From DAOMNO01 sp035443885 (GTDB taxonomy: Bacteria > Planctomycetota > Phycisphaerae > Phycisphaerales > SM1A02), in contig DAOMNO010000021.1 of the NCBI GenBank assembly GCA_035443885.1, positions 1-47,373 of the forward strand: a stretch of DNA of 47,373 nt. The letters are read 5' to 3'. Positions 34,573-42,483 of the stretch are shown here, one piece after another. Each line of letters starts with the position of its first letter. Position 1 is the first letter of the stretch. The position numbers and the translations under genes were made by a program. The notes under the pieces are model-generated. The model was not told the origin of the DNA and searched no databases. It saw only the letters and a list, made by a program, of their open reading frames with translations.

Positions 34573-36876
34573 ATGCGGGGAAGCGGCAATACGTGCGAAG
34601 TGGGAAAAGCAGGTGTTGGCACACATTACGCGCATACATTAGATGGCAAGCATGAGAGCGAGTGGGAGGTTCTGAGCGATCATCTACAGCAAGTAGCCGC
34701 CCTTGCAGGCCAGTTTGCGGATGCTTTCGGTGCCAATGCTTGGGGGCATGTCGTGGGTGCATGGCACGACCTTGGCAAGTACTCGGATGCATTCCAGCAT
34801 TACCTTAGAGCGTCAAATGATCGCGACGCTGGCGAAGAGAACGCGGCAGGTCGGGTGGATCATTCGACGTTTGGAGCTCAGTATGCGATGCGCGTGCTTG
34901 GGGGTCACATTGGCCAACTGGTCGCCTTCTGCATCGCTGGCCACCATGGCCATTTGCCGGATGCCACGAGTGCCGAGGAAGCCACGTTCCGCTCGTCGTT
35001 ACAAGCACGTCTCGCCGCAGGCCCGGATCGTGTACCCCCCGTACAACTGCCTCCGTTGCCTCCTGCCCCTGCCCTGAGATTCCCGTTTAAGGCGTCGAAA
35101 AGTATAAGCGCGGAAGCGCGGCGACTCGAGAACGGCTTTCGGATCGCGTTTTTTACGCGCATGCTGTTTTCCTGCCTCATCGATGCGGATCGGACTGCGA
35201 CTGAGAAGTTTTGCAATCAGAGAACAGCCGCAGAACGTGCCGCGCCCAAACCGTCGCTGCACGATATGTCCGCAGCACTCGATCAATTCCTGTCCACGCT
35301 GAAACAGGATGCGACGCGCAAAGCGCCTTCTGTCGTAAATGAGGTTCGCGCGCGCGTGCTCGATGATTGCATCGCAGGTGCTACACTCGACCCAGGATTT
35401 TTCTCGCTCACCGTTCCCACAGGTGGAGGTAAGACGCTCTCATCGCTCGCTTTCGCACTGAAGCATGCTCACGCGCATGAATTGAGGCGCGTGGTGGTGG
35501 CGATCCCATTTACGAGCATTATCGAACAGACGGCTGACGCCTATCGCTCTGCGTTGGGGCCGCTGGCGGACCGTGGGTTGATCGAGCATCACAGCAACAT
35601 TGAGCCGAACAAAAACACGCGTGAGAACAAGTTGGCAACTGAGAACTGGGATGCACCGCTCATTGTGACCACCAACGTGCAGTTATTCGAAAGCATGTTT
35701 GCGTCCGCTACAACGCCATGCCGCAAGCTGCATCGGCTCGCACGGAGTGTGATCATCCTCGATGAGGCGCAGACCATTCCAATCGAATATTTGCAGCCCA
35801 CGCTACAAGCGCTAAAGGAACTGGTTGAGAACTATGGCTGTACGGTGGTGCTGTGCACCGCCACGCAGCCAGCGCTGGAGAAACGTGATGGCTTTGCGAT
35901 CGGGATTGAAGGGGTGAGGCCGATCATCGGCGACCCGGCCGCTTTTCAGCAGTCATTGCAGCGTGTACGCATTCACCAAGTTGGTCGATTGACCGACGAC
36001 GAACTTTCTGGTCGGCTCGCTGGCGATCCATCAGTACTTTGCATCGTGAATACGCGGCCCCATGCGGCTAAATTGTATGACGCGCTGACCGCGCGCGTGG
36101 GTGCAGAGGCCTGCTTCCACCTCAGCACATTTATGTGCGCGCAGCATCGGAGGGATGTTCTCAAAACGATTCGACAACGGTTGCAAGATAAAGAGGCATG
36201 CAGAGTCATCAGCACTCAACTGATCGAAGCAGGAATTGATGTGGACTTCCCAGTCGTTTACCGCGCCCCCGCGGGATTCGACTCGATCGCCCAAGCGGCG
36301 GGGCGATGCAACCGCGAAGGCGCACTGCCATGCGGGCAGGTTTATGTCTTCGAGGCCGAGACCCCTGTGCCCGCCGGCATGCTGAGGCAGGCAGCGCAGG
36401 CCGCTTCGGAGTTGATCGACCAGTACGACGATCTGCTGTCACCACAAGCCATCGAAGCATACTTCCGGTTGTTTTACTGGAGTCAGTCACACCAGTGGGA
36501 CAAAAGAAACATCATGCCGCAATTTGTGATGGAGCGGAGCGACCCAGCGCTTCACTTGCAATTCAAGACGGCGGCCTCGTTGTACCGGCTCATCGACGAT
36601 GTTCAGTTCCCCGTGCTTGTCACGTACGATGATCACGCCAGAAACCTGCAAGGCAGGTTGTTGCGTGGCGAATCTATTGATTATTTTTTCCATCGAGAGG
36701 CGCAACGCTATCTCGTGAGCGTGCCGGAACGCCTGCTGAGATGTCTCGAAGCCAATCACGTCGTCACTAGCAACGGGTCGGGCTTATGGTGGGTAATCAA
36801 TGAGCAGGCATACTCGGCTGACAAGGGGCTGATTTTTAACAAGGCCGGCATCGATCCGGATTTGCTCATGGACTAG
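34573..36876 (+). CDS. cas3: CRISPR-associated helicase/nuclease Cas3 (type I-C)
   Basis: A 767-residue protein that unwinds and degrades DNA marked by Cascade. The N-terminal HD nuclease domain has WHDLGKY (residue ~64), DHSTFGAQYA and AGHHGHLPD. The superfamily 2 helicase has Walker A VPTGGGKTLSS (~283), the DEAQ-type Walker B VIILDEAQTIP (~396), LCTATQPAL, and QAAGRCNREG (motif VI). All catalytic motifs are intact. ATG 34573 is chosen since the cas promoter lies 8 bases upstream; an ATG farther up would precede the transcript start. GGGAG is only 2 bases before the ATG, too close for normal use. cas5c follows after 10 bases. Confidence 0.95.
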   Translation: MRGSGNTCEVGKAGVGTHYAHTLDGKHESEWEVLSDHLQQVAALAGQFADAFGANAWGHVVGAWHDLGKYSDAFQHYLRASNDRDAGEENAAGRVDHSTFGAQYAMRVLGGHIGQLVAFCIAGHHGHLPDATSAEEATFRSSLQARLAAGPDRVPPVQLPPLPPAPALRFPFKASKSISAEARRLENGFRIAFFTRMLFSCLIDADRTATEKFCNQRTAAERAAPKPSLHDMSAALDQFLSTLKQDATRKAPSVVNEVRARVLDDCIAGATLDPGFFSLTVPTGGGKTLSSLAFALKHAHAHELRRVVVAIPFTSIIEQTADAYRSALGPLADRGLIEHHSNIEPNKNTRENKLATENWDAPLIVTTNVQLFESMFASATTPCRKLHRLARSVIILDEAQTIPIEYLQPTLQALKELVENYGCTVVLCTATQPALEKRDGFAIGIEGVRPIIGDPAAFQQSLQRVRIHQVGRLTDDELSGRLAGDPSVLCIVNTRPHAAKLYDALTARVGAEACFHLSTFMCAQHRRDVLKTIRQRLQDKEACRVISTQLIEAGIDVDFPVVYRAPAGFDSIAQAAGRCNREGALPCGQVYVFEAETPVPAGMLRQAAQAASELIDQYDDLLSPQAIEAYFRLFYWSQSHQWDKRNIMPQFVMERSDPALHLQFKTAASLYRLIDDVQFPVLVTYDDHARNLQGRLLRGESIDYFFHREAQRYLVSVPERLLRCLEANHVVTSNGSGLWWVINEQAYSADKGLIFNKAGIDPDLLMD

Positions 36877-36886
36877 GAGGAACACG

Positions 36887-37552
36887 GTGACCTACGGCGT
36901 CAAACTTCATATTTGGGGAGATCTTGCCTGCTTCACAAGACCAGAAATGAAGGTCGAACGGGTGAGCTACGAGGTCATCACCCCCTCGGCCGCGCGAGGA
37001 GTTGCGGAGGCGATCTATTGGAAGCCGCAGATTCGCTGGGTCATCGACCGCATCCACATCCTCAAGCCGATCCGCTTCACATCACTTCGCCGCAATGAAG
37101 TAGGCGCGAAGATTCCTGCAGGGGCTGCAGCGGCGGCGATGAAGAACGGCCATGGAAACTTGGGCATGAATGTAGAAGATGAACGCCAGCAGCGGGCCGC
37201 CCTGTTGCTGCGCGACGTGGCCTATGTCATCGAGGCTCACTTCAACATCATCGAAGGCGAAGACAACGAGGGCAAACACCTGGATCAGTTCAACCGCCGC
37301 GCCCGCGATGGCCAGTGCCACACCCGGCCCTACTTGGGCTGCCGCGAATTCGACGCCCATTTCGCGCTCATCGAGAACGATGACGCGATGCCTGCATGTG
37401 AACTGCCCGCCAATCAGCGCGATCGCGACTTCGGCTGGATGCTGCATGACATCGACTTCAAACGCGATCATCAGCCGCGATTCTTCCCTGCCCGGATGAG
37501 CGACGGTGTAATTGACATACCGGCATTCGAATCCGAGGAGGTACGAGGATGA
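36887..37552 (+). CDS. cas5c: Cas5c, crRNA-processing Cascade subunit
   Basis: A 221-residue protein. In type I-C the Cas5 subunit also cuts the pre-crRNA, replacing Cas6. The start VKLHIWGDLACFTRPEMKVE and YEVITPSAARGVAEAIYWKP are family signatures; LKPIRFTSLRRNEVGAK follows. The start is GTG at 36887 with AGGAGG about 7 bases upstream. Its stop overlaps the cas8c start (ATGA). The residues for RNA cleavage could not be assigned by eye. Confidence 0.94.
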   Translation: MTYGVKLHIWGDLACFTRPEMKVERVSYEVITPSAARGVAEAIYWKPQIRWVIDRIHILKPIRFTSLRRNEVGAKIPAGAAAAAMKNGHGNLGMNVEDERQQRAALLLRDVAYVIEAHFNIIEGEDNEGKHLDQFNRRARDGQCHTRPYLGCREFDAHFALIENDDAMPACELPANQRDRDFGWMLHDIDFKRDHQPRFFPARMSDGVIDIPAFESEEVRG

Positions 37553-39384
37553 TCCTGCAGCGGCTGGTGGAGTATTACGACCGGTTGGTGGGCGACGCCG
37601 CACACGCTGGCGCGCTGGCCAAACCAGGGTATTCGCAGCAGAAGGTGAGTTTTTGCGTCGTCCTGAATCGCGACGGATCGCTGCTGCAGTTCCAATCACT
37701 TCTCGAACCAGCTGGCAAGAGGAACGTCCCACGACTGCTGCTGCTTCCGGGACAATCGAAGCCATCCGGTTCAGGCATCAATCCGTGTTTTCTATGGGAC
37801 AATGCTGCATACATGCTCGGGTTTAAGCCCGACGACCCGAAGCCGGAACGCACCATAGAATCGTTCGAGGCGTTCCGCGAACGTCACGTAAGCATTGAGC
37901 AGCAGGTCAACTCAGACGCGTTCACTGCGGTATGCACGTTCCTGCGCCAATGGTCATCCAACGAGGCGGCCCGGCATTCGGAGGACCTTTCGGAGATTGC
38001 ATCAAGCTTCGGTGTGTTCAAGATTGCCGGCGAGCATGGATTCGTGCACGACGATGCAGATGTGGTCGCCTATTGGTCTTCACTGATAAGCGGAGATGAG
38101 GATCAAGAAGAGGAAGGCGGAGCGAATCGAGGAATGTGTCTTGTCACGGGGCACACGCAGGCGATTGCCCGCCTGCATGAGCCGAAGATCAAGAACGTGC
38201 GAGGCGCGCAGTCGGCCGGGGCGCTGCTTGTTTCGTTCAACGACAGCGCATACACATCTTATGGTAAGGAACAGAGTTACAACGCGCCTGTGGGGAAGGA
38301 CGCCGCGTTCAAGTACACCAATGCATTGAACCACCTGCTGGGTCGTGAGGATCGCCGCATCCTGCTCGGCGATGCCACAGTCCTGTTCTGGGCCGAGCAA
38401 AATCACCCGCTGGAGAACTTCGTCAGCGAACTCTTCGCCGACGCTCCGCCACCTTCGGAGGATGCACCGGCAGAGAGCAGAAAGCGGGTGGACGAGGCTC
38501 GGCGATACCTTACGCAGCTTCGCGAGGGCCACGCATTCAGCGATGCTTTTGATGCCGAGGACCAAACACGGTTTTGTATCCTCGGCTTGTCACCCAATGC
38601 GTCGCGGCTGTCGGTGAGGTTTTGGATTGACAGTACAGCACGGGAAATCGCAGCGCGATTGGCACAGCACATTCAGGATACAGATCTGATCGGGGGCCGT
38701 GCTGATGATCCGCCGCCGATCATTCGCCGAATTGTGCAGGCATCAGGTCGCGCGATCACTGATGCCAAGGGCCGACTTACGAGCTACGACGCCGACGCCG
38801 TCCCACCGCTTCTCGCCGGCGCCCTTGCTCGCGCGGTGCTCACCGGCACCGCATATCCGCAAATGCTGCTGACGACCATGCTCAGCCGAATCCGCGCCGA
38901 CGGCGCGGTCAGCCACACGCGCGTTGCGGCCATCAAAGCATGCATCAATCGAGCTTCCCGCTTCAGAGGAACTCCCCAGGAGGTAACTGTGGCACTTGAT
39001 CCCAAACGAACCGACAGCTCATACATCACCGGCCGGTTGTTCGCTCTGCTGGAAATGATTCAGACCAGCAGTACGGATGGAACTTTGAACAGCACAATCA
39101 AAGATCGCTATTTCTCTGCGGCCAGCGCGACTCCATGCACAGTGTTTCCCCGCTTGATTCGCCTGAGTCAACATCATTTGGCAAAGATGGACACAGGCCA
39201 GAAGATCTATTACGAACGTCTTTTGACCGAAGTGATGGGCAAACTCAGCGCCTTCGCTCGTCATCTCAACCTCGAAGAGCAGGGCCTGTTTGCCATCGGC
39301 TATTTCCATCAGCGTCAAGACCTCTTCACCAGCAAGAAAGACAAATCATCCGCCACTGTCGAACTTCAGGGAGCAGCCACATGA
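37549..39384 (+). CDS. cas8c: Cas8c (Csd1), large Cascade subunit
   Basis: A 611-residue large subunit that should recognise the PAM. MILQRLVEYYDRLV and LLLPGQSKPSGSGINPCFLWDNAAYMLG are typical of Csd1. GMCLVTGHTQAIARLHEPKI (near 205), ALLVSFNDSAYTSYGKEQS and WAEQ (near 285) are conserved landmarks. Length is at the upper part of the family range. It overlaps cas5c and cas7c by 4 bases. In I-C systems a small Cas11 protein is often made from an internal start near the 3' end; I did not identify a clear one. Confidence 0.93.
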   Translation: MILQRLVEYYDRLVGDAAHAGALAKPGYSQQKVSFCVVLNRDGSLLQFQSLLEPAGKRNVPRLLLLPGQSKPSGSGINPCFLWDNAAYMLGFKPDDPKPERTIESFEAFRERHVSIEQQVNSDAFTAVCTFLRQWSSNEAARHSEDLSEIASSFGVFKIAGEHGFVHDDADVVAYWSSLISGDEDQEEEGGANRGMCLVTGHTQAIARLHEPKIKNVRGAQSAGALLVSFNDSAYTSYGKEQSYNAPVGKDAAFKYTNALNHLLGREDRRILLGDATVLFWAEQNHPLENFVSELFADAPPPSEDAPAESRKRVDEARRYLTQLREGHAFSDAFDAEDQTRFCILGLSPNASRLSVRFWIDSTAREIAARLAQHIQDTDLIGGRADDPPPIIRRIVQASGRAITDAKGRLTSYDADAVPPLLAGALARAVLTGTAYPQMLLTTMLSRIRADGAVSHTRVAAIKACINRASRFRGTPQEVTVALDPKRTDSSYITGRLFALLEMIQTSSTDGTLNSTIKDRYFSAASATPCTVFPRLIRLSQHHLAKMDTGQKIYYERLLTEVMGKLSAFARHLNLEEQGLFAIGYFHQRQDLFTSKKDKSSATVELQGAAT

Positions 39385-40277
39385 GCAAACCTATTGAACA
39401 CCGTTACGACTTCATCTATCTCTTCGACGTCAGCGATGGCAACCCCAATGGTGATCCGGATGCCGGGAATCTGCCGCGAATCGACGCTGAAACGGGCCAA
39501 GGCCTCGTTACCGATGTCTGCCTGAAGCGCAAGGTCCGCAACTACGTCGGCCTCGTGCACGAAGAACGACCACCATTCGAGATCTACGTCAAGGAGAAGG
39601 CCGTCCTCAACAAGCAACATGAGCGTGCATACCAAGCCCTTGACCTCGACCACAAGAGCAGAAAATCTAAGGGCAAGGACAAGGCTGAGGAAGATCGAAA
39701 GCTGACAGAATGGATGTGCAGGAACTTCTACGACATCCGCACATTCGGCGCGGTGATGACGACTGGCGTCAACGCAGGACAGGTGCGCGGCGCTGTGCAG
39801 ATGACCATCGCCCGCAGCATCGACCCGATCGTATCATCCGAGTTTGCCGTCACGCGGTGTGCCGTGACCACCGAGGCCGAGGCCGAGAAGCAGGAAGGCG
39901 ACAACCGCACCATGGGCCGTAAGTTCTCCGTACCCTACGGCCTGTACAAGGGCTACGGTTACATCAACGCCACGCTCGCCGAGCGCACCGGCTTTTCCGA
40001 GGACGATCTCGAACTCTTCAAGCAGGCGTTGAACATGATGTTCGAGAACGACCGATCCGCCGCCCGCGGCCTCATGCGACCGGTGCGCTGCGTCGCCTTC
40101 CGCCACGACAACAAACTCGGCAACGCTCGTGCCGATCAATTGTTCTCGCGTGTGACGGTGGATCTCAAAGAGCAGGTGAAGCGTGACAATCGTCCACCGC
40201 GGGCCGCCGACGATTACACCATCACCGTTGCGAACCACCTGCCCACTGGTGTGACAATGGAGGAATGGGTGAGTTAG
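39381..40277 (+). CDS. cas7c: Cas7c (Csd2), Cascade backbone
   Basis: A 298-residue backbone subunit that coats the crRNA. YDFIYLFDVSDGNPNGDPDAGN and FYDIRTFGAVMTTGVNAGQVRGAVQMTIARS are diagnostic. KFSVPYGLYKGYGYINATLAE and SAARGLMRPVRC follow. ATG 39381 overlaps the cas8c stop by 4 bases; the longer frame is not used. Confidence 0.95.
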   Translation: MSKPIEHRYDFIYLFDVSDGNPNGDPDAGNLPRIDAETGQGLVTDVCLKRKVRNYVGLVHEERPPFEIYVKEKAVLNKQHERAYQALDLDHKSRKSKGKDKAEEDRKLTEWMCRNFYDIRTFGAVMTTGVNAGQVRGAVQMTIARSIDPIVSSEFAVTRCAVTTEAEAEKQEGDNRTMGRKFSVPYGLYKGYGYINATLAERTGFSEDDLELFKQALNMMFENDRSAARGLMRPVRCVAFRHDNKLGNARADQLFSRVTVDLKEQVKRDNRPPRAADDYTITVANHLPTGVTMEEWVS

Positions 40278-40281
40278 TCGC

Positions 40282-40926
40282 ATGGACGCGCCGTACGCCG
40301 ACATCCTCCCCATCTCCGCTCTCCAGCACCTCATCTTCTGCGAGCGGCAGTGCGCGCTCATTCACATTGAACGGCTATGGGCAGAGAATCGGCTCACCGT
40401 CGAAGGTCAGCATCTTCATCGCAAGGCGCACGACGGATCCGACACGACCCGCCGCGGCGTGAAGACCGCACGTGGAATGGAACTCGTCTGCCAGCGCCTG
40501 GGCCTCTTTGGTAAAGCCGATGTCGTAGAGTTTCATCCCGTCGGCAATGGTCGCACCGTGCCGTTTCCGATCGAGTATAAACGCGGCAAGCCGAAGTCGA
40601 ATGACTGCGATCGCGTGCAACTCGGCGCCCAAGCGCTCTGCCTTGAGGAAATGATCGGGGTAAGCGTGCCCGCCGGCGCAATCTTCTACGGCAGGACGCG
40701 GCGACGAATCGACGTGATGATCGATCCATCGTTGCGAAGGCGAGTTGAAGAAGCAGCACATCGCCTGCACGAGCTCATTGAATCCGGCGAGACACCCATC
40801 GCGCCTCGCGAACCCAAGTGCGATCAATGCTCGCTTTTAAACCTGTGTCTGCCGCACGCCAATCGACCGCGCAGAACTGCCTCGTCATATCTAAGTCACG
40901 CCATAGCTGCAGTCGCTGAGACATGA
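40282..40926 (+). CDS. cas4: Cas4, Fe-S nuclease for spacer uptake
   Basis: A 214-residue RecB-type nuclease that selects and trims prespacers with the correct PAM. Cluster Cys are seen in FCERQC at the N-terminus and CDQCSLLNLCLP near residue 180. Nuclease motifs are HRKAHDG, PFPIEYKRGKP (ExK) and QLGAQALCLEE. It overlaps cas1 by 4 bases. Confidence 0.94.
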   Translation: MDAPYADILPISALQHLIFCERQCALIHIERLWAENRLTVEGQHLHRKAHDGSDTTRRGVKTARGMELVCQRLGLFGKADVVEFHPVGNGRTVPFPIEYKRGKPKSNDCDRVQLGAQALCLEEMIGVSVPAGAIFYGRTRRRIDVMIDPSLRRRVEEAAHRLHELIESGETPIAPREPKCDQCSLLNLCLPHANRPRRTASSYLSHAIAAVAET

Positions 40927-41975
40927 AACACCATCTCAATACCCTCTTCGTCACGACGCAAGGCGCGTATCTGCGCAAGGAGGGTGAGGCCGTCGTTGTG
41001 CGCATCGATGGCCAAACAAAACTTCGAGTCCCCCTTCACCATCTCGGCGGGATCTGCTGCTTCGGACGCGTCGCCTGCAGCCCGCACCTCATGGGTCGCT
41101 GCGCCGAAGCAGGTATCGCTATCAGTTTCCTTTCGGAGAATGGGAGACTTCAAGCCCGAGTCCTCGGTTTCACACCGGGCAACGTGCTACTCCGTCGCGA
41201 GCAGTATCGTCGCGCAGATGATTTCACGAATTCGAATGGCCGCCTCACCGGTTGCGCTGCCGTCGTTCGTCCGATCGTGACCGCCAAGTTGCTCAACAGC
41301 CGTGCGGTTCTCCTTCGCGGCATTCGAGATTATTCCGAGTCCCCCGGCCGTGACAACCTCGACGCTGCGGCCATGGCCTTGGCCGCAACTCTGAAAATGG
41401 CGGAGTTCGAAACTGACGTTGATCGCCTGCGCGGCATGGAGGGCGATGGGGCGAACTCGTACTTCCGCGCGCTCCAATACCTTGTCACGCGCGATGATTC
41501 CGCATGGCAATTCGCTGGCCGTAGTCGCCGGCCGCCTCGCGATCCGATGAATTGCCTGCTCTCATTCCTCTATACACTGCTCATGCACGATGCGCGATCC
41601 GCTTGCGAGGCTGCGGGACTCGACAGCCAAGTCGGCTTCCTCCATCGCGATCGGCCAGGTCGAGCCAGCTTGGCTCTCGATCTTATGGAAGAACTACGAG
41701 CATTTTTGTGCGATCGACTGGCACTGAGCCTGATCAATCGCCAACAGGTGAACGCTTCTGGATTTGAAACGACCGAAGCTGGCGGCGTGATGATGAACGA
41801 CCAGACCCGAAAGATCGTCTTGACCGCTTACCAAAAGCGCAAGCAGGAGGAACTGACCCATCCGTTCCTGGACGAGAAGGTCAGCATCGGCCTTATCGTT
41901 CATCTGCAGGCTCGGCTGTTGGCGCGCCACCTGCGCGGCGACTTGGATCTCTATCCGCCGTTCATCTGGAAGTAA
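40923..41975 (+). CDS. cas1: Cas1 integrase
   Basis: A 350-residue integrase that inserts spacers at the leader end. The metal ligands are probably the Glu in RGMEGDGANSYF (~172), the His in GFLHRDRPG (~240) and the Asp in SLALDLMEEL (~255). The N-terminus (NTLFVTTQGAYLRKEGEAVV) is of I-C type. Followed after 36 bases by cas2. It looks functional. Confidence 0.95.
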   Translation: MKHHLNTLFVTTQGAYLRKEGEAVVVRIDGQTKLRVPLHHLGGICCFGRVACSPHLMGRCAEAGIAISFLSENGRLQARVLGFTPGNVLLRREQYRRADDFTNSNGRLTGCAAVVRPIVTAKLLNSRAVLLRGIRDYSESPGRDNLDAAAMALAATLKMAEFETDVDRLRGMEGDGANSYFRALQYLVTRDDSAWQFAGRSRRPPRDPMNCLLSFLYTLLMHDARSACEAAGLDSQVGFLHRDRPGRASLALDLMEELRAFLCDRLALSLINRQQVNASGFETTEAGGVMMNDQTRKIVLTAYQKRKQEELTHPFLDEKVSIGLIVHLQARLLARHLRGDLDLYPPFIWK

Positions 41976-42011
41976 GCCGTATGCGACGATCGCCCTTCGA
42001 GGAGGAAGCGA

Positions 42012-42302
42012 ATGTTCGTTCTCGTGACGTACGATGTAAGTACAACCAGCAAAGAAGGGCGGCGCCGACTCAGTCGCGTTGCGAAGGCATGTCTCAATGT
42101 CGGGCAGCGCGTACAGAACTCCGTTTTTGAATGCGATCTTGATCCCGCACAGTTTGCAGCGCTCAAACATCAACTTCTCGAGATCGCGAGCCCCAGCGAA
42201 GACAGCATCCGTTTCTATTTCCTCGGAAGCAACTGGCAGCGGCGGGTTGAGCATCACGGGGCCAAGCCATCGATTGATTTCTGTGATACGCTGATTGTCT
42301 AG
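42012..42302 (+). CDS. cas2: Cas2
   Basis: A 96-residue partner of Cas1. MFVLVTYDVSTTSKEGRRRL carries the conserved Asp of the first strand; GQRVQNSVFECDLDP and SIRFYFLGSNW complete the ferredoxin-like fold. GAGGAGG precedes the ATG at a good distance. The stop abuts the leader. Confidence 0.95.
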   Translation: MFVLVTYDVSTTSKEGRRRLSRVAKACLNVGQRVQNSVFECDLDPAQFAALKHQLLEIASPSEDSIRFYFLGSNWQRRVEHHGAKPSIDFCDTLIV

Positions 42303-42483
42303 CCCACCGCGAACGTGAAGCTTGCACGCTTTTCCGGGAAGGTTCGCGGCTCGGTTAAACGGCTCTTTGGCAAGTGAATACTCGATCCACGCCCAGAGGC
42401 ATCGCTGCCAGCGACGCCAGTTCCAGTAGGCTCGCGGCAAATCGCGTCTTGCGTATTGTGGATCAAGCAGTTACAAAGCGAGT
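42303..42483 (+). promoter_or_regulatory. CRISPR leader
   Basis: A 181-base non-coding stretch between cas2 and the first repeat. A perfect 8-bp inverted repeat, CCGCGAAC (42307-42314) and GTTCGCGG (42342-42349), flanks a 27-base centre containing CCGGGAAG. Similar GCGAAC...GTTCGC blocks occur in other I-C leaders as far as I recall. The polarity (leader by cas2, decayed repeat at the far end) shows that new spacers enter at 42484. Confidence 0.8.
42449..42477 (+). promoter_or_regulatory. Candidate array promoter
   Basis: TTGCGT (42449-42454), 17 bases, TACAAA (42472-42477). Transcription would begin near 42484, the first base of repeat 1. The boxes are moderate matches and a promoter farther up the leader is not excluded. 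Confidence 0.4.
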
